Origin: Hippasteria phrygiana
Lineage: Eukaryota > Echinodermata > Asteroidea > Valvatida > Goniasteridae
NCBI GenBank assembly: GCA_037893225.1
Contig: JAZGUH010001235.1
Location: forward strand, 806,001 to 870,000
Direction of reading: 5' to 3'
Length of the DNA: 64,000 nt
Positions 36,535 through 49,900 of this stretch are shown here, one piece after another. The position numbers and the translations under genes are program-made. The first letter of the stretch is position 1. Each line of letters opens with the position of its first letter. The notes beneath the pieces are model-generated. The model ran no database searches and was not told the origin of the DNA. It saw only the letters and a program-made list of their open reading frames with translations.

Positions 36535-39500
36535 ATGAAATATCAACCAAATTCAGTAATTTTGACATGTATGGATAGCTTAGATCTGGCGCTACATGTT
36601 GCAATTATCGGCGGCTTCTTAGAGTTAACACTTGTGGAGAAAATTCAAACCTCGCAATGTTTATTTTCTTCCTGGCCACCATCTGTGTGCAGATTACCTC
36701 CTATTTATTGCTCCATGCCTGTCAAAATCCCTGGGGTATGGACTTGCTTTACTCATTCATAATTGCATGAAATATCAACCAAATTCAGTAATTTTGACAT
36801 GTATGGATAGCTTAGATCTGGCGCTACATGTTGCAATTATCGGCGGCTTCTTAGAGTTAAAACTTGTGGAGAAAATTCAAACCTCGCAATGTTTATTTTC
36901 TTTCCGGCCAACATCTGTGTGCATATTACCTTCTATTTATTGCTCCATGCCTGTCAAATTCCCTAGGGTATGACTTGCTTTACTCATTCATAATTGCATG
37001 AAATATCAACCAAATTCAGTAATGTTGACATGTATGGATAGCTTAGATCTGGCGCTACATGTTGCAATTATCGGCGGCTTCTTAGAGTTAACACTTGTGG
37101 AGAAAATTCAAACCTCGCAATGTTTATTTTCTTCCTGGCCACCATCTGTGTGCAGATTACCTCCTATTTATTGCTCCATGCCTGTCAAAATCCCTGGGGT
37201 ATGGACTTGCTTTACTCATTCATAATTGCATGAAATATCAACCAAATTCAGTAATTTTGACATGTATGGATAGCTTAGATCTGGCGCTACATGTTGCAAT
37301 TATCGGCGGCTTCTTAGAGTTAAAACTTGTGGAGAAAATTCAAACCTCGCAATGTTTATTTTCTTTCCGGCCAACATCTGTGTACATGTTACCGTCTATT
37401 TATTGCTCCATGCATGTCAAATTCCATGGGGTATGGACTTGCTTTACTCATTCATAATTGCATGAAATATCAACAAAATTCAGTAATTTTGACATGTATG
37501 GATAGCTTAGATCTGGCGCTACATGTTGCAATTATCGGCGGCTTCTTAGAGTTAAAACTTGTGGTGAAAATTCAAACCTCGCAATGTTTATTTTCTTTCC
37601 GGCCAACATCTGTGTACATGTTACCGTCTATTTATTGCTCCATGCATGTCAAATTCCCTGGGGTATGGACTTGCTTTACTCATTCATAATTGCATGAAAT
37701 ATCAACCAAATTCAGTAATTTTGACATGTATGGATAGCTTAGATCTGGCGCTACATGTTGCAATTATCGGCGGCTTCTTAGAGTTAAAACTTGTGGAGAA
37801 AATTCAAACCTCGCAATGTTTATTTTCTTTCCGGCCAACATCTGTGTGCATATTACCTTCTATTTATTGCTCCATGCCTGTCAAATTCCCTAGGGTATGA
37901 CTTGCTTTACTCATTCATAATTGCATGAAATATCAACCAAATTCAGTAATGTTGACATGTATGGATAGCTTAGATCTGGCGCTACATGTTGCAATTATCG
38001 GCGGCTTCTTAGAGTTAACACTTGTGGAGAAAATTCAAACCTCGCAATGTTTATTTTCTTCCTGGCCACCATCTGTGTGCAGATTACCTCCTATTTATTG
38101 CTCCATGCCTGTCAAAATCCCTGGGGTATGGACTTGCTTTACTCATTCATAATTGCATGAAATATTAACCAAATTCAGTAATTTTGACATGTATGGATAG
38201 CTTAGATCTGGCGCTACATGTTGCAATTATCGGCGGCTTCTTAGAGTTAAAACTTGTGGAGAAAATTCAAACCTCGCAATGTTTATTTTCTTTCCGGCCA
38301 ACATCTGTGTACATGTTACCGTCTATTTATTGCTCCATGCATGTCAAATTCCATGGGGTATGGACTTGCTTTACTCATTCATAATTGCATGAAATATCAA
38401 CCAAATTCAGTAATTTTGACATGTATGGATAGCTTAGATCTGGCGCTACATGTTGCAATTATCGGCGGCTTCTTAGAGTTAAAACTTGTGGAGAAAATTC
38501 AAACCTCGCAATGTTTATTTTCTTTCCGGCCAACATCTGTGTACATGTTACCGTCTATTTATTGCTCCATGCATGTCAAATTCCCTGGGGTATGGACTTG
38601 CTTTACTCATTCATAATTGCATGAAATATCAACCAAATTCAGTAATTTTGACATGTATGGATAGCTTAGATCTGGCGCTACATGTTGCAATTATCGGCGG
38701 CTTCTTAGAGTTAAAACTTGTGGAGAAAATTCAAACCTCGCAATGTTTATTTTCTTTCCGGCCAACATCTGTGTGCATATTACCTTCTATTTATTGCTCC
38801 ATGCCTGTCAAATTCCCTAGGGTATGACTTGCTTTACTCATTCATAATTGCATGAAATATCAACCAAATTCAGTAATTTTGACATGTATGGATAGCTTAG
38901 ATCTGGCGCTACATGTTGCAATTATCGGCGGCTTCTTAGAGTTAACACTTGTGGAGAAAATTCAAACCTCGCAATGTTTATTTTCTTCCTGGCCACCATC
39001 TGTGTGCAGATTACCTCCTATTTATTGCTCCATGCCTGTCAAAATCCCTGGGGTATGGACTTGCTTTACTCATTCATAATTGCATGAAATATCAACCAAA
39101 TTCAGTAATTTTGACATGTATGGATAGCTTAGATCTGGCGCTACATGTTGCAATTATCGGCGGCTTCTTAGAGTTAAAACTTGTGGAGAAAATTCAAACC
39201 TCGCAATGTTTATTTTCTTTCCGGCCAACATCTGTGTGCATATTACCTTCTATTTATTGCTCCATGCCTGTCAAATTCCCTAGGGTATGACTTGCTTTAC
39301 TCATTCATAATTGCATGAAATATCAACCAAATTCAGTAATGTTGACATGTATGGATAGCTTAGATCTGGCGCTACATGTTGCAATTATCGGCGGCTTCTT
39401 AGAGTTAACACTTGTGGAGAAAATTCAAACCTCGCAATGTTTATTTTCTTCCTGGCCACCATCTGTGTGCAGATTACCTCCTATTTATTGCTCCATGCCT

Positions 39501-39778
39501 GTCAAAATCCCTGGGGTATGGACTTGCTTTACTCATTCATAATTGCATGAAATATCAACCAAATTCAGTAATTTTGACATGTATGGATAGCTTAGATCTG
39601 GCGCTACATGTTGCAATTATCGGCGGCTTCTTAGAGTTAAAACTTGTGGAGAAAATTCAAACCTCGCAATGTTTATTTTCTTTCCGGCCAACATCTGTGT
39701 ACATGTTACCGTCTATTTATTGCTCCATGCATGTCAAATTCCATGGGGTATGGACTTGCTTTACTCATTCATAATTGC

Positions 39779-40010
39779 ATGAAATATCAACCAAATTCAG
39801 TAATTTTGACATGTATGGATAGCTTAGATCTGGCGCTACATGTTGCAATTATCGGCGGCTTCTTAGAGTTAACACTTGTGGAGAAAATTCAAACCTCGCA
39901 ATGTGTATTTTCTTCCTGGCCACCATCTGTGTGCAGATTACCTCCTATTTATTGCTCCATGCCTGTCAAAATCCCTGGGGTATGGACTTGCTTTACTCAT
40001 TCATAATTGC
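39779..40010 (+). repeat. Class BV monomer (reference copy; 15 in window)
   Basis: BV is class B plus G127 (caatgtgtatttt). Starts: 39779, 40475, 41634, 44183, 47195, 48354, 49976, 54378, 55074, 56233, 57392, 59014, 59710, 62722, 63418. It is always preceded by class A and followed by G or C. It is absent from the first 39.7 kb, so it arose or was amplified only in the right-hand HOR family. Confidence 0.95.
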
Positions 40011-40242
40011 ATGAAATATCAACCAAATTCAGTAATTTTGACATGTATGGATAGCTTAGATCTGGCGCTACATGTTGCAATTATCGGCGGCTTCTTAGAG
40101 TTAACACTTGTGGAGAAAATTCAAACCTCGCAATGTTTATTTTCTTCCCGGCCACCATCTGTGTGCAGATTACCTCCTATTTATTGCTCCATGCCTGTCA
40201 AAATCCCTGGGGTATGGACTTGCTTTACTCATTCATAATTGC
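40011..40242 (+). repeat. Class G monomer (reference copy; 11 in window)
   Basis: Class G is class B with C139 instead of T139, so it keeps the CpG at 139-140. Starts: 40011, 41170, 42329, 44415, 47890, 50208, 54610, 55769, 56928, 59246, 62954. It is confined to the region after 40 kb and is followed by class A in every case. Confidence 0.93.
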
Positions 40243-43200
40243 ATGAAATATCAACCAAATTCAGTAATTTTGACATGTATGGATAGCTTAGATCTGGCGC
40301 TACATGTTGCAATTATCGGCGGCTTCTTAGAGTTAAAACTTGTGGAGAAAATTCAAACCTCGCAATGTTTATTTTCTTTCCGGCCAACATCTGTGTACAT
40401 GTTACCGTCTATTTATTGCTCCATGCATGTCAAATTCCATGGGGTATGGACTTGCTTTACTCATTCATAATTGCATGAAATATCAACCAAATTCAGTAAT
40501 TTTGACATGTATGGATAGCTTAGATCTGGCGCTACATGTTGCAATTATCGGCGGCTTCTTAGAGTTAACACTTGTGGAGAAAATTCAAACCTCGCAATGT
40601 GTATTTTCTTCCTGGCCACCATCTGTGTGCAGATTACCTCCTATTTATTGCTCCATGCCTGTCAAAATCCCTGGGGTATGGACTTGCTTTACTCATTCAT
40701 AATTGCATGAAATATCAACCAAATTCAGTAATTTTGACATGTATGGATAGCTTAGATCTGGCGCTACATGTTGCAATTATCGGCGGCTTCTTAGAGTTAA
40801 CACTTGTGGAGAAAATTCAAACCTCGCAATGTTTATTTTCTTCCCGGCCACCATCTGTGTGCAGATTACCTTCTATTTATTGCTCCATGTCTGTGAAATT
40901 CCCTGGGGTATGGACTTGCTTTACTCATTCATAATTGCATGAAATATCAACCAAATTCAGTAATTTTGACATGTATGGATAGCTTAGATCTGGCGCTACA
41001 TGTTGCAATTATCGGCGGCTTCTTAGAGTTAAAACTTGTGGAGAAAATTCAAACCTCGCAATGTTTATTTTCTTTCCGGCCAACATCTGTGTGCATATTA
41101 CCTTCTATTTATTGCTCCATGCCTGTCAAATTCCCTAGGGTATGACTTGCTTTACTCATTCATAATTGCATGAAATATCAACCAAATTCAGTAATTTTGA
41201 CATGTATGGATAGCTTAGATCTGGCGCTACATGTTGCAATTATCGGCGGCTTCTTAGAGTTAACACTTGTGGAGAAAATTCAAACCTCGCAATGTTTATT
41301 TTCTTCCCGGCCACCATCTGTGTGCAGATTACCTCCTATTTATTGCTCCATGCCTGTCAAAATCCCTGGGGTATGGACTTGCTTTACTCATTCATAATTG
41401 CATGAAATATCAACCAAATTCAGTAATTTTGACATGTATGGATAGCTTAGATCTGGCGCTACATGTTGCAATTATCGGCGGCTTCTTAGAGTTAAAACTT
41501 GTGGAGAAAATTCAAACCTCGCAATGTTTATTTTCTTTCCGGCCAACATCTGTGTACATGTTACCGTCTATTTATTGCTCCATGCATGTCAAATTCCATG
41601 GGGTATGGACTTGCTTTACTCATTCATAATTGCATGAAATATCAACCAAATTCAGTAATTTTGACATGTATGGATAGCTTAGATCTGGCGCTACATGTTG
41701 CAATTATCGGCGGCTTCTTAGAGTTAACACTTGTGGAGAAAATTCAAACCTCGCAATGTGTATTTTCTTCCTGGCCACCATCTGTGTGCAGATTACCTCC
41801 TATTTATTGCTCCATGCCTGTCAAAATCCCTGGGGTATGGACTTGCTTTACTCATTCATAATTGCATGAAATATCAACCAAATTCAGTAATTTTGACATG
41901 TATGGATAGCTTAGATCTGGCGCTACATGTTGCAATTATCGGCGGCTTCTTAGAGTTAACACTTGTGGAGAAAATTCAAACCTCGCAATGTTTATTTTCT
42001 TCCCGGCCACCATCTGTGTGCAGATTACCTTCTATTTATTGCTCCATGTCTGTGAAATTCCCTGGGGTATGGACTTGCTTTACTCATTCATAATTGCATG
42101 AAATATCAACCAAATTCAGTAATTTTGACATGTATGGATAGCTTAGATCTGGCGCTACATGTTGCAATTATCGGCGGCTTCTTAGAGTTAAAACTTGTGG
42201 AGAAAATCCAAACCTCGCAATGTTTATTTTCTTTCCGGCCAACATCTGTGTGCATATTACCTTCTATTTATTGCTCCATGCCTGTCAAATTCCCTAGGGT
42301 ATGACTTGCTTTACTCATTCATAATTGCATGAAATATCAACCAAATTCAGTAATTTTGACATGTATGGATAGCTTAGATCTGGCGCTACATGTTGCAATT
42401 ATCGGCGGCTTCTTAGAGTTAACACTTGTGGAGAAAATTCAAACCTCGCAATGTTTATTTTCTTCCCGGCCACCATCTGTGTGCAGATTACCTCCTATTT
42501 ATTGCTCCATGCCTGTCAAAATCCCTGGGGTATGGACTTGCTTTACTCATTCATAATTGCATGAAATATCAACCAAATTCAGTAATTTTGACATGTATGG
42601 ATAGCTTAGATCTGGCGCTACATGTTGCAATTATCGGCGGCTTCTTAGAGTTAAAACTTGTGGAGAAAATTCAAACCTCGCAATGTTTATTTTCTTTCCG
42701 GCCAACATCTGTGTACATGTTACCGTCTATTTATTGCTCCATGCATGTCAAATTCCATGGGGTATGGACTTGCTTTACTCATTCATAATTGCATGAAATA
42801 TCAACCAAATTCAGTAATTTTGACATGTATGGATAGCTTAGATCTGGCGCTACATGTTGCAATTATCGGCGGCTTCTTAGAGTTAACACTTGTGGAGAAA
42901 ATTCAAACCTCGCAATGTTTATTTTCTTCCCGGCCACCATCTGTGTGCAGATTACCTTCTATTTATTGCTCCATGTCTGTGAAATTCCCTGGGGTATGGA
43001 CTTGCTTTACTCATTCATAATTGCATGAAATATCAACCAAATTCAGTAATTTTGACATGTATGGATAGCTTAGATCTGGCGCTACATGTTGCAATTATCG
43101 GCGGCTTCTTAGAGTTAAAACTTGTGGAGAAAATTCAAACCTCGCAATGTTTATTTTCTTTCCGGCCAACATCTGTGTGCATATTACCTTCTATTTATTG

Positions 43201-43255
43201 CTCCATGCCTGTCAAATTCCCTAGGGTATGACTTGCTTTACTCATTCATAATTGC
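40011..43255. repeat. Pentamer run G-A-BV-C-D (1159 bp), two full copies plus G-A-C-D
   Basis: Full copies at 40011-41169 and 41170-42328, then a 927-bp form without BV at 42329-43255. The first copy has BV at 40475, the second at 41634. Confidence 0.9.
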
Positions 43256-46200
43256 ATGAAATATCAACCAAATTCAGTAATTTTGACATGTATGGATAGC
43301 TTAGATCTGGCGCTACATGTTGCAATTATCGGCGGCTTCTTAGAGTTAACACTTGTGGAGAAAATTCAAACCTCGCAATGTTTATTTTCTTCCCGGCCAC
43401 CATCTGTGTGCAGATTACCTTCTATTTATTGCTCCATGTCTGTGAAATTCCCTGGGGTATGGACTTGCTTTACTCATTCATAATTGCATGAAATATCAAC
43501 CAAATTCAGTAATTTTGACATGTATGGATAGCTTAGATCTGGCGCTACATGTTGCAATTATCGGCGGCTTCTTAGAGTTAAAACTTGTGGAGAAAATTCA
43601 AACCTCGCAATGTTTATTTTCTTTCCGGCCAACATCTGTGTGCATATTACCTTCTATTTATTGCTCCATGCCTGTCAAATTCCCTAGGGTATGACTTGCT
43701 TTACTCATTCATAATTGCATGAAATATCAACCAAATTCAGTAATGTTGACATGTATGGATAGCTTAGATCTGGCGCTACATGTTGCAATTATCGGCGGCT
43801 TCTTAGAGTTAACACTTGTGGAGAAAATTCAAACCTCGCAATGTTTATTTTCTTCCTGGCCACCATCTGTGTGCAGATTACCTCCTATTTATTGCTCCAT
43901 GCCTGTCAAAATACCTGGGGTATGGACTTGCTTTACTCATTCATAATTGCATGAAATATCAACCAAATTCAGTAATTTTGACATGTATGGATAGCTTAGA
44001 TCTGGCGCTACATGTTGCAATTATCGGCGGCTTCTTAGAGTTAAAACTTGTGGAGAAAATTCAAACCTCGCAATGTTTATTTTCTTTCCGGCCAACATCT
44101 GTGTACATGTTACCGTCTATTTATTGCTCCATGCATGTCAAATTCCATGGGGTATGGACTTGCTTTACTCATTCATAATTGCATGAAATATCAACCAAAT
44201 TCAGTAATTTTGACATGTATGGATAGCTTAGATCTGGCGCTACATGTTGCAATTATCGGCGGCTTCTTAGAGTTAACACTTGTGGAGAAAATTCAAACCT
44301 CGCAATGTGTATTTTCTTCCTGGCCACCATCTGTGTGCAGATTACCTCCTATTTATTGCTCCATGCCTGTCAAAATCCCTGGGGTATGGACTTGCTTTAC
44401 TCATTCATAATTGCATGAAATATCAACCAAATTCAGTAATTTTGACATGTATGGATAGCTTAGATCTGGCGCTACATGTTGCAATTATCGGCGGCTTCTT
44501 AGAGTTAACACTTGTGGAGAAAATTCAAACCTCGCAATGTTTATTTTCTTCCCGGCCACCATCTGTGTGCAGATTACCTCCTATTTATTGCTCCATGCCT
44601 GTCAAAATCCCTGGGGTATGGACTTGCTTTACTCATTCATAATTGCATGAAATATCAACCAAATTCAGTAATTTTGACATGTATGGATAGCTTAGATCTG
44701 GCGCTACATGTTGCAATTATCGGCGGCTTCTTAGAGTTAAAACTTGTGGAGAAAATTCAAACCTCGCAATGTTTATTTTCTTTCCGGCCAACATCTGTGT
44801 ACATGTTACCGTCTATTTATTGCTCCATGCATGTCAAATTCCATGGGGTATGGACTTGCTTTACTCATTCATAATTGCATGAAATATCAACCAAATTCAG
44901 TAATTTTGACATGTATGGATAGCTTAGATCTGGCGCTACATGTTGCAATTATCGGCGGCTTCTTAGAGTTAACACTTGTGGAGAAAATTCAAACCTCGCA
45001 ATGTTTATTTTCTTTCCGGCCAACATCTGTGTGCATATTACCTTCTATTTATTGCTCCATGCCTGTCAAATTCCCTAGGGTATGACTTGCTTTACTCATT
45101 CATAATTGCATGAAATATCAACCAAATTCAGTAATTTTGACATGTATGGATAGCTTAGATCTGGCGCTACATGTTGCAATTATCGGCGGCTTCTTAGAGT
45201 TAAAACTTGTGGAGAAAATTCAAACCTCGCAATGTTTATTTTCTTTCCGGCCAACATCTGTGTGCATATTACCTTCTATTTATTGCTCCATGCCTGTCAA
45301 ATTCCCTAGGGTATGACTTGCTTTACTCATTCATAATTGCATGAAATATCAACCAAATTCAGTAATTTTGACATGTATGGATAGCTTAGATCTGGCGCTA
45401 CATGTTGCAATTATCGGCGGCTTCTTAGAGTTAACACTTGTGGAGAAAATTCAAACCTCGCAATGTTTATTTTCTTCCTGGCCACCATCTGTGTGCAGAT
45501 TACCTCCTATTTATTGCTCCATGCCTGTCAAAATCCCTGGGGTATGGACTTGCTTTACTCATTCATAATTGCATGAAATATCAACCAAATTCAGTAATTT
45601 TGACATGTATGGATAGCTTAGATCTGGCGCTACATGTTGCAATTATCGGCGGCTTCTTAGAGTTAAAACTTGTGGAGAAAATTCAAACCTCGCAATGTTT
45701 ATTTTCTTTCCGGCCAACATCTGTGTGCATATTACCTTCTATTTATTGCTCCATGCCTGTCAAATTCCCTAGGGTATGACTTGCTTTACTCATTCATAAT
45801 TGCATGAAATATCAACCAAATTCAGTAATGTTGACATGTATGGATAGCTTAGATCTGGCGCTACATGTTGCAATTATCGGCGGCTTCTTAGAGTTAACAC
45901 TTGTGGAGAAAATTCAAACCTCGCAATGTTTATTTTCTTCCTGGCCACCATCTGTGTGCAGATTACCTCCTATTTATTGCTCCATGCCTGTCAAAATCCC
46001 TGGGGTATGGACTTGCTTTACTCATTCATAATTGCATGAAATATCAACCAAATTCAGTAATTTTGACATGTATGGATAGCTTAGATCTGGCGCTACATGT
46101 TGCAATTATCGGCGGCTTCTTAGAGTTAAAACTTGTGGAGAAAATTCAAACCTCGCAATGTTTATTTTCTTTCCGGCCAACATCTGTGTACATGTTACCG

Positions 46201-46962
46201 TCTATTTATTGCTCCATGCATGTCAAATTCCATGGGGTATGGACTTGCTTTACTCATTCATAATTGCATGAAATATCAACAAAATTCAGTAATTTTGACA
46301 TGTATGGATAGCTTAGATCTGGCGCTACATGTTGCAATTATCGGCGGCTTCTTAGAGTTAAAACTTGTGGTGAAAATTCAAACCTCGCAATGTTTATTTT
46401 CTTTCCGGCCAACATCTGTGTACATGTTACCGTCTATTTATTGCTCCATGCATGTCAAATTCCCTGGGGTATGGACTTGCTTTACTCATTCATAATTGCA
46501 TGAAATATCAACCAAATTCAGTAATTTTGACATGTATGGATAGCTTAGATCTGGCGCTACATGTTGCAATTATCGGCGGCTTCTTAGAGTTAAAACTTGT
46601 GGAGAAAATTCAAACCTCGCAATGTTTATTTTCTTTCCGGCCAACATCTGTGTGCATATTACCTTCTATTTATTGCTCCATGCCTGTCAAATTCCCTAGG
46701 GTATGACTTGCTTTACTCATTCAAAATTGCATGAAATATCAACCAAATTCAGTAATGTTGACATGTATGGATAGCTTAGATCTGGCGCTACATGTTGCAA
46801 TTATCGGCGGCTTCTTAGAGTTAACACTTGTGGAGAAAATTCAAACCTCGCAATGTTTATTTTCTTCCTGGCCACCATCTGTGTGCAGATTACCTCCTAT
46901 TTATTGCTCCATGCCTGTCAAAATCCCTGGGGTATGGACTTGCTTTACTCATTCATAATTGC
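41402..46962. repeat. 24-monomer unit, 5561 bp, left copy
   Basis: Order, first part: A-BV-C-D-G-A-C-D-C-D-Bm-A. Second part: BV-G-A-Dt-D-B-D-Bm-A-A'-D-Bm. It is followed directly by a 25-monomer version of itself (46963-52755), with one BV missing after the second A in the left copy. The shared private T111C (42208 and 47769) and C14A/A104T (46268 and 52061) confirm common descent. Confidence 0.88.
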
Positions 46963-49900
46963 ATGAAATATCAACCAAATTCAGTAATTTTGACATGTAT
47001 GGATAGCTTAGATCTGGCGCTACATGTTGCAATTATCGGCGGCTTCTTAGAGTTAAAACTTGTGGAGAAAATTCAAACCTCGCAATGTTTATTTTCTTTC
47101 CGGCCAACATCTGTGTACATGTTACCGTCTATTTATTGCTCCATGCATGTCAAATTCCATGGGGTATGGACTTGCTTTACTCATTCATAATTGCATGAAA
47201 TATCAACCAAATTCAGTAATTTTGACATGTATGGATAGCTTAGATCTGGCGCTACATGTTGCAATTATCGGCGGCTTCTTAGAGTTAACACTTGTGGAGA
47301 AAATTCAAACCTCGCAATGTGTATTTTCTTCCTGGCCACCATCTGTGTGCAGATTACCTCCTATTTATTGCTCCATGCCTGTCAAAATCCCTGGGGTATG
47401 GACTTGCTTTACTCATTCATAATTGCATGAAATATCAACCAAATTCAGTAATTTTGACATGTATGGATAGCTTAGATCTGGCGCTACATGTTGCAATTAT
47501 CGGCGGCTTCTTAGAGTTAACACTTGTGGAGAAAATTCAAACCTCGCAATGTTTATTTTCTTCCCGGCCACCATCTGTGTGCAGATTACCTTCTATTTAT
47601 TGCTCCATGTCTGTGAAATTCCCTGGGGTATGGACTTGCTTTACTCATTCATAATTGCATGAAATATCAACCAAATTCAGTAATTTTGACATGTATGGAT
47701 AGCTTAGATCTGGCGCTACATGTTGCAATTATCGGCGGCTTCTTAGAGTTAAAACTTGTGGAGAAAATCCAAACCTCGCAATGTTTATTTTCTTTCCGGC
47801 CAACATCTGTGTGCATATTACCTTCTATTTATTGCTCCATGCCTGTCAAATTCCCTAGGGTATGACTTGCTTTACTCATTCATAATTGCATGAAATATCA
47901 ACCAAATTCAGTAATTTTGACATGTATGGATAGCTTAGATCTGGCGCTACATGTTGCAATTATCGGCGGCTTCTTAGAGTTAACACTTGTGGAGAAAATT
48001 CAAACCTCGCAATGTTTATTTTCTTCCCGGCCACCATCTGTGTGCAGATTACCTCCTATTTATTGCTCCATGCCTGTCAAAATCCCTGGGGTATGGACTT
48101 GCTTTACTCATTCATAATTGCATGAAATATCAACCAAATTCAGTAATTTTGACATGTATGGATAGCTTAGATCTGGCGCTACATGTTGCAATTATCGGCG
48201 GCTTCTTAGAGTTAAAACTTGTGGAGAAAATTCAAACCTCGCAATGTTTATTTTCTTTCCGGCCAACATCTGTGTACATGTTACCGTCTATTTATTGCTC
48301 CATGCATGTCAAATTCCATGGGGTATGGACTTGCTTTACTCATTCATAATTGCATGAAATATCAACCAAATTCAGTAATTTTGACATGTATGGATAGCTT
48401 AGATCTGGCGCTACATGTTGCAATTATCGGCGGCTTCTTAGAGTTAACACTTGTGGAGAAAATTCAAACCTCGCAATGTGTATTTTCTTCCTGGCCACCA
48501 TCTGTGTGCAGATTACCTCCTATTTATTGCTCCATGCCTGTCAAAATCCCTGGGGTATGGACTTGCTTTACTCATTCATAATTGCATGAAATATCAACCA
48601 AATTCAGTAATTTTGACATGTATGGATAGCTTAGATCTGGCGCTACATGTTGCAATTATCGGCGGCTTCTTAGAGTTAACACTTGTGGAGAAAATTCAAA
48701 CCTCGCAATGTTTATTTTCTTCCCGGCCACCATCTGTGTGCAGATTACCTTCTATTTATTGCTCCATGTCTGTGAAATTCCCTGGGGTATGGACTTGCTT
48801 TACTCATTCATAATTGCATGAAATATCAACCAAATTCAGTAATTTTGACATGTATGGATAGCTTAGATCTGGCGCTACATGTTGCAATTATCGGCGGCTT
48901 CTTAGAGTTAAAACTTGTGGAGAAAATTCAAACCTCGCAATGTTTATTTTCTTTCCGGCCAACATCTGTGTGCATATTACCTTCTATTTATTGCTCCATG
49001 CCTGTCAAATTCCCTAGGGTATGACTTGCTTTACTCATTCATAATTGCATGAAATATCAACCAAATTCAGTAATTTTGACATGTATGGATAGCTTAGATC
49101 TGGCGCTACATGTTGCAATTATCGGCGGCTTCTTAGAGTTAACACTTGTGGAGAAAATTCAAACCTCGCAATGTTTATTTTCTTCCCGGCCACCATCTGT
49201 GTGCAGATTACCTTCTATTTATTGCTCCATGTCTGTGAAATTCCCTGGGGTATGGACTTGCTTTACTCATTCATAATTGCATGAAATATTAACCAAATTT
49301 AGTAATTTTGACATGTATGGATAGCTTAGATCTGGCGCTACATGTTGCAATTATCGGCGGCTTCTTAGAGTTAAAACTTGTGGAGAAAATTCAAACCTCG
49401 CAATGTTTATTTTCTTTCCGGCCAACATCTGTGTGCATATTACCTTCTATTTATTGCTCCATGCCTGTCAAATTCCCTAGGGTATGACTTGCTTTACTCA
49501 TTCATAATTGCATGAAATATCAACCAAATTCAGTAATGTTGACATGTATGGATAGCTTAGATCTGGCGCTACATGTTGCAATTATCGGCGGCTTCTTAGA
49601 GTTAACACTTGTGGAGAAAATTCAAACCTCGCAATGTTTATTTTCTTCCTGGCCACCATCTGTGTGCAGATTACCTCCTATTTATTGCTCCATGCCTGTC
49701 AAAATCCCTGGGGTATGGACTTGCTTTACTCATTCATAATTGCATGAAATATCAACCAAATTCAGTAATTTTGACATGTATGGATAGCTTAGATCTGGCG
49801 CTACATGTTGCAATTATCGGCGGCTTCTTAGAGTTAAAACTTGTGGAGAAAATTCAAACCTCGCAATGTTTATTTTCTTTCCGGCCAACATCTGTGTACA

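Larger units (their letters stand above)
36535..42792. repeat. 6258-bp block of 27 monomers, copy 1
   Basis: Order, first part: B-D-Bm-A-A'-D-Bm-A-A'-D-B-D. Second part: Bm-A-BV-G-A-BV-C-D. Third part: G-A-BV-C-D-G-A. The same 27 classes occur at 51134-57391, 14599 bp away, with equal length. Both copies hold the rare C14A/A104T A' monomer (37462 and 52061). Differences I saw: T against C at 38166, C against T at 42208, and G in copy 2 at 51529. Confidence 0.88.

Noticed and set aside
38157..38388. The stop-creating change C10T as a functional difference in this monomer
   Set aside because: It matters only if the frame is coding, which is not supported. The same change recurs independently at 49290 and is an ordinary C to T transition.
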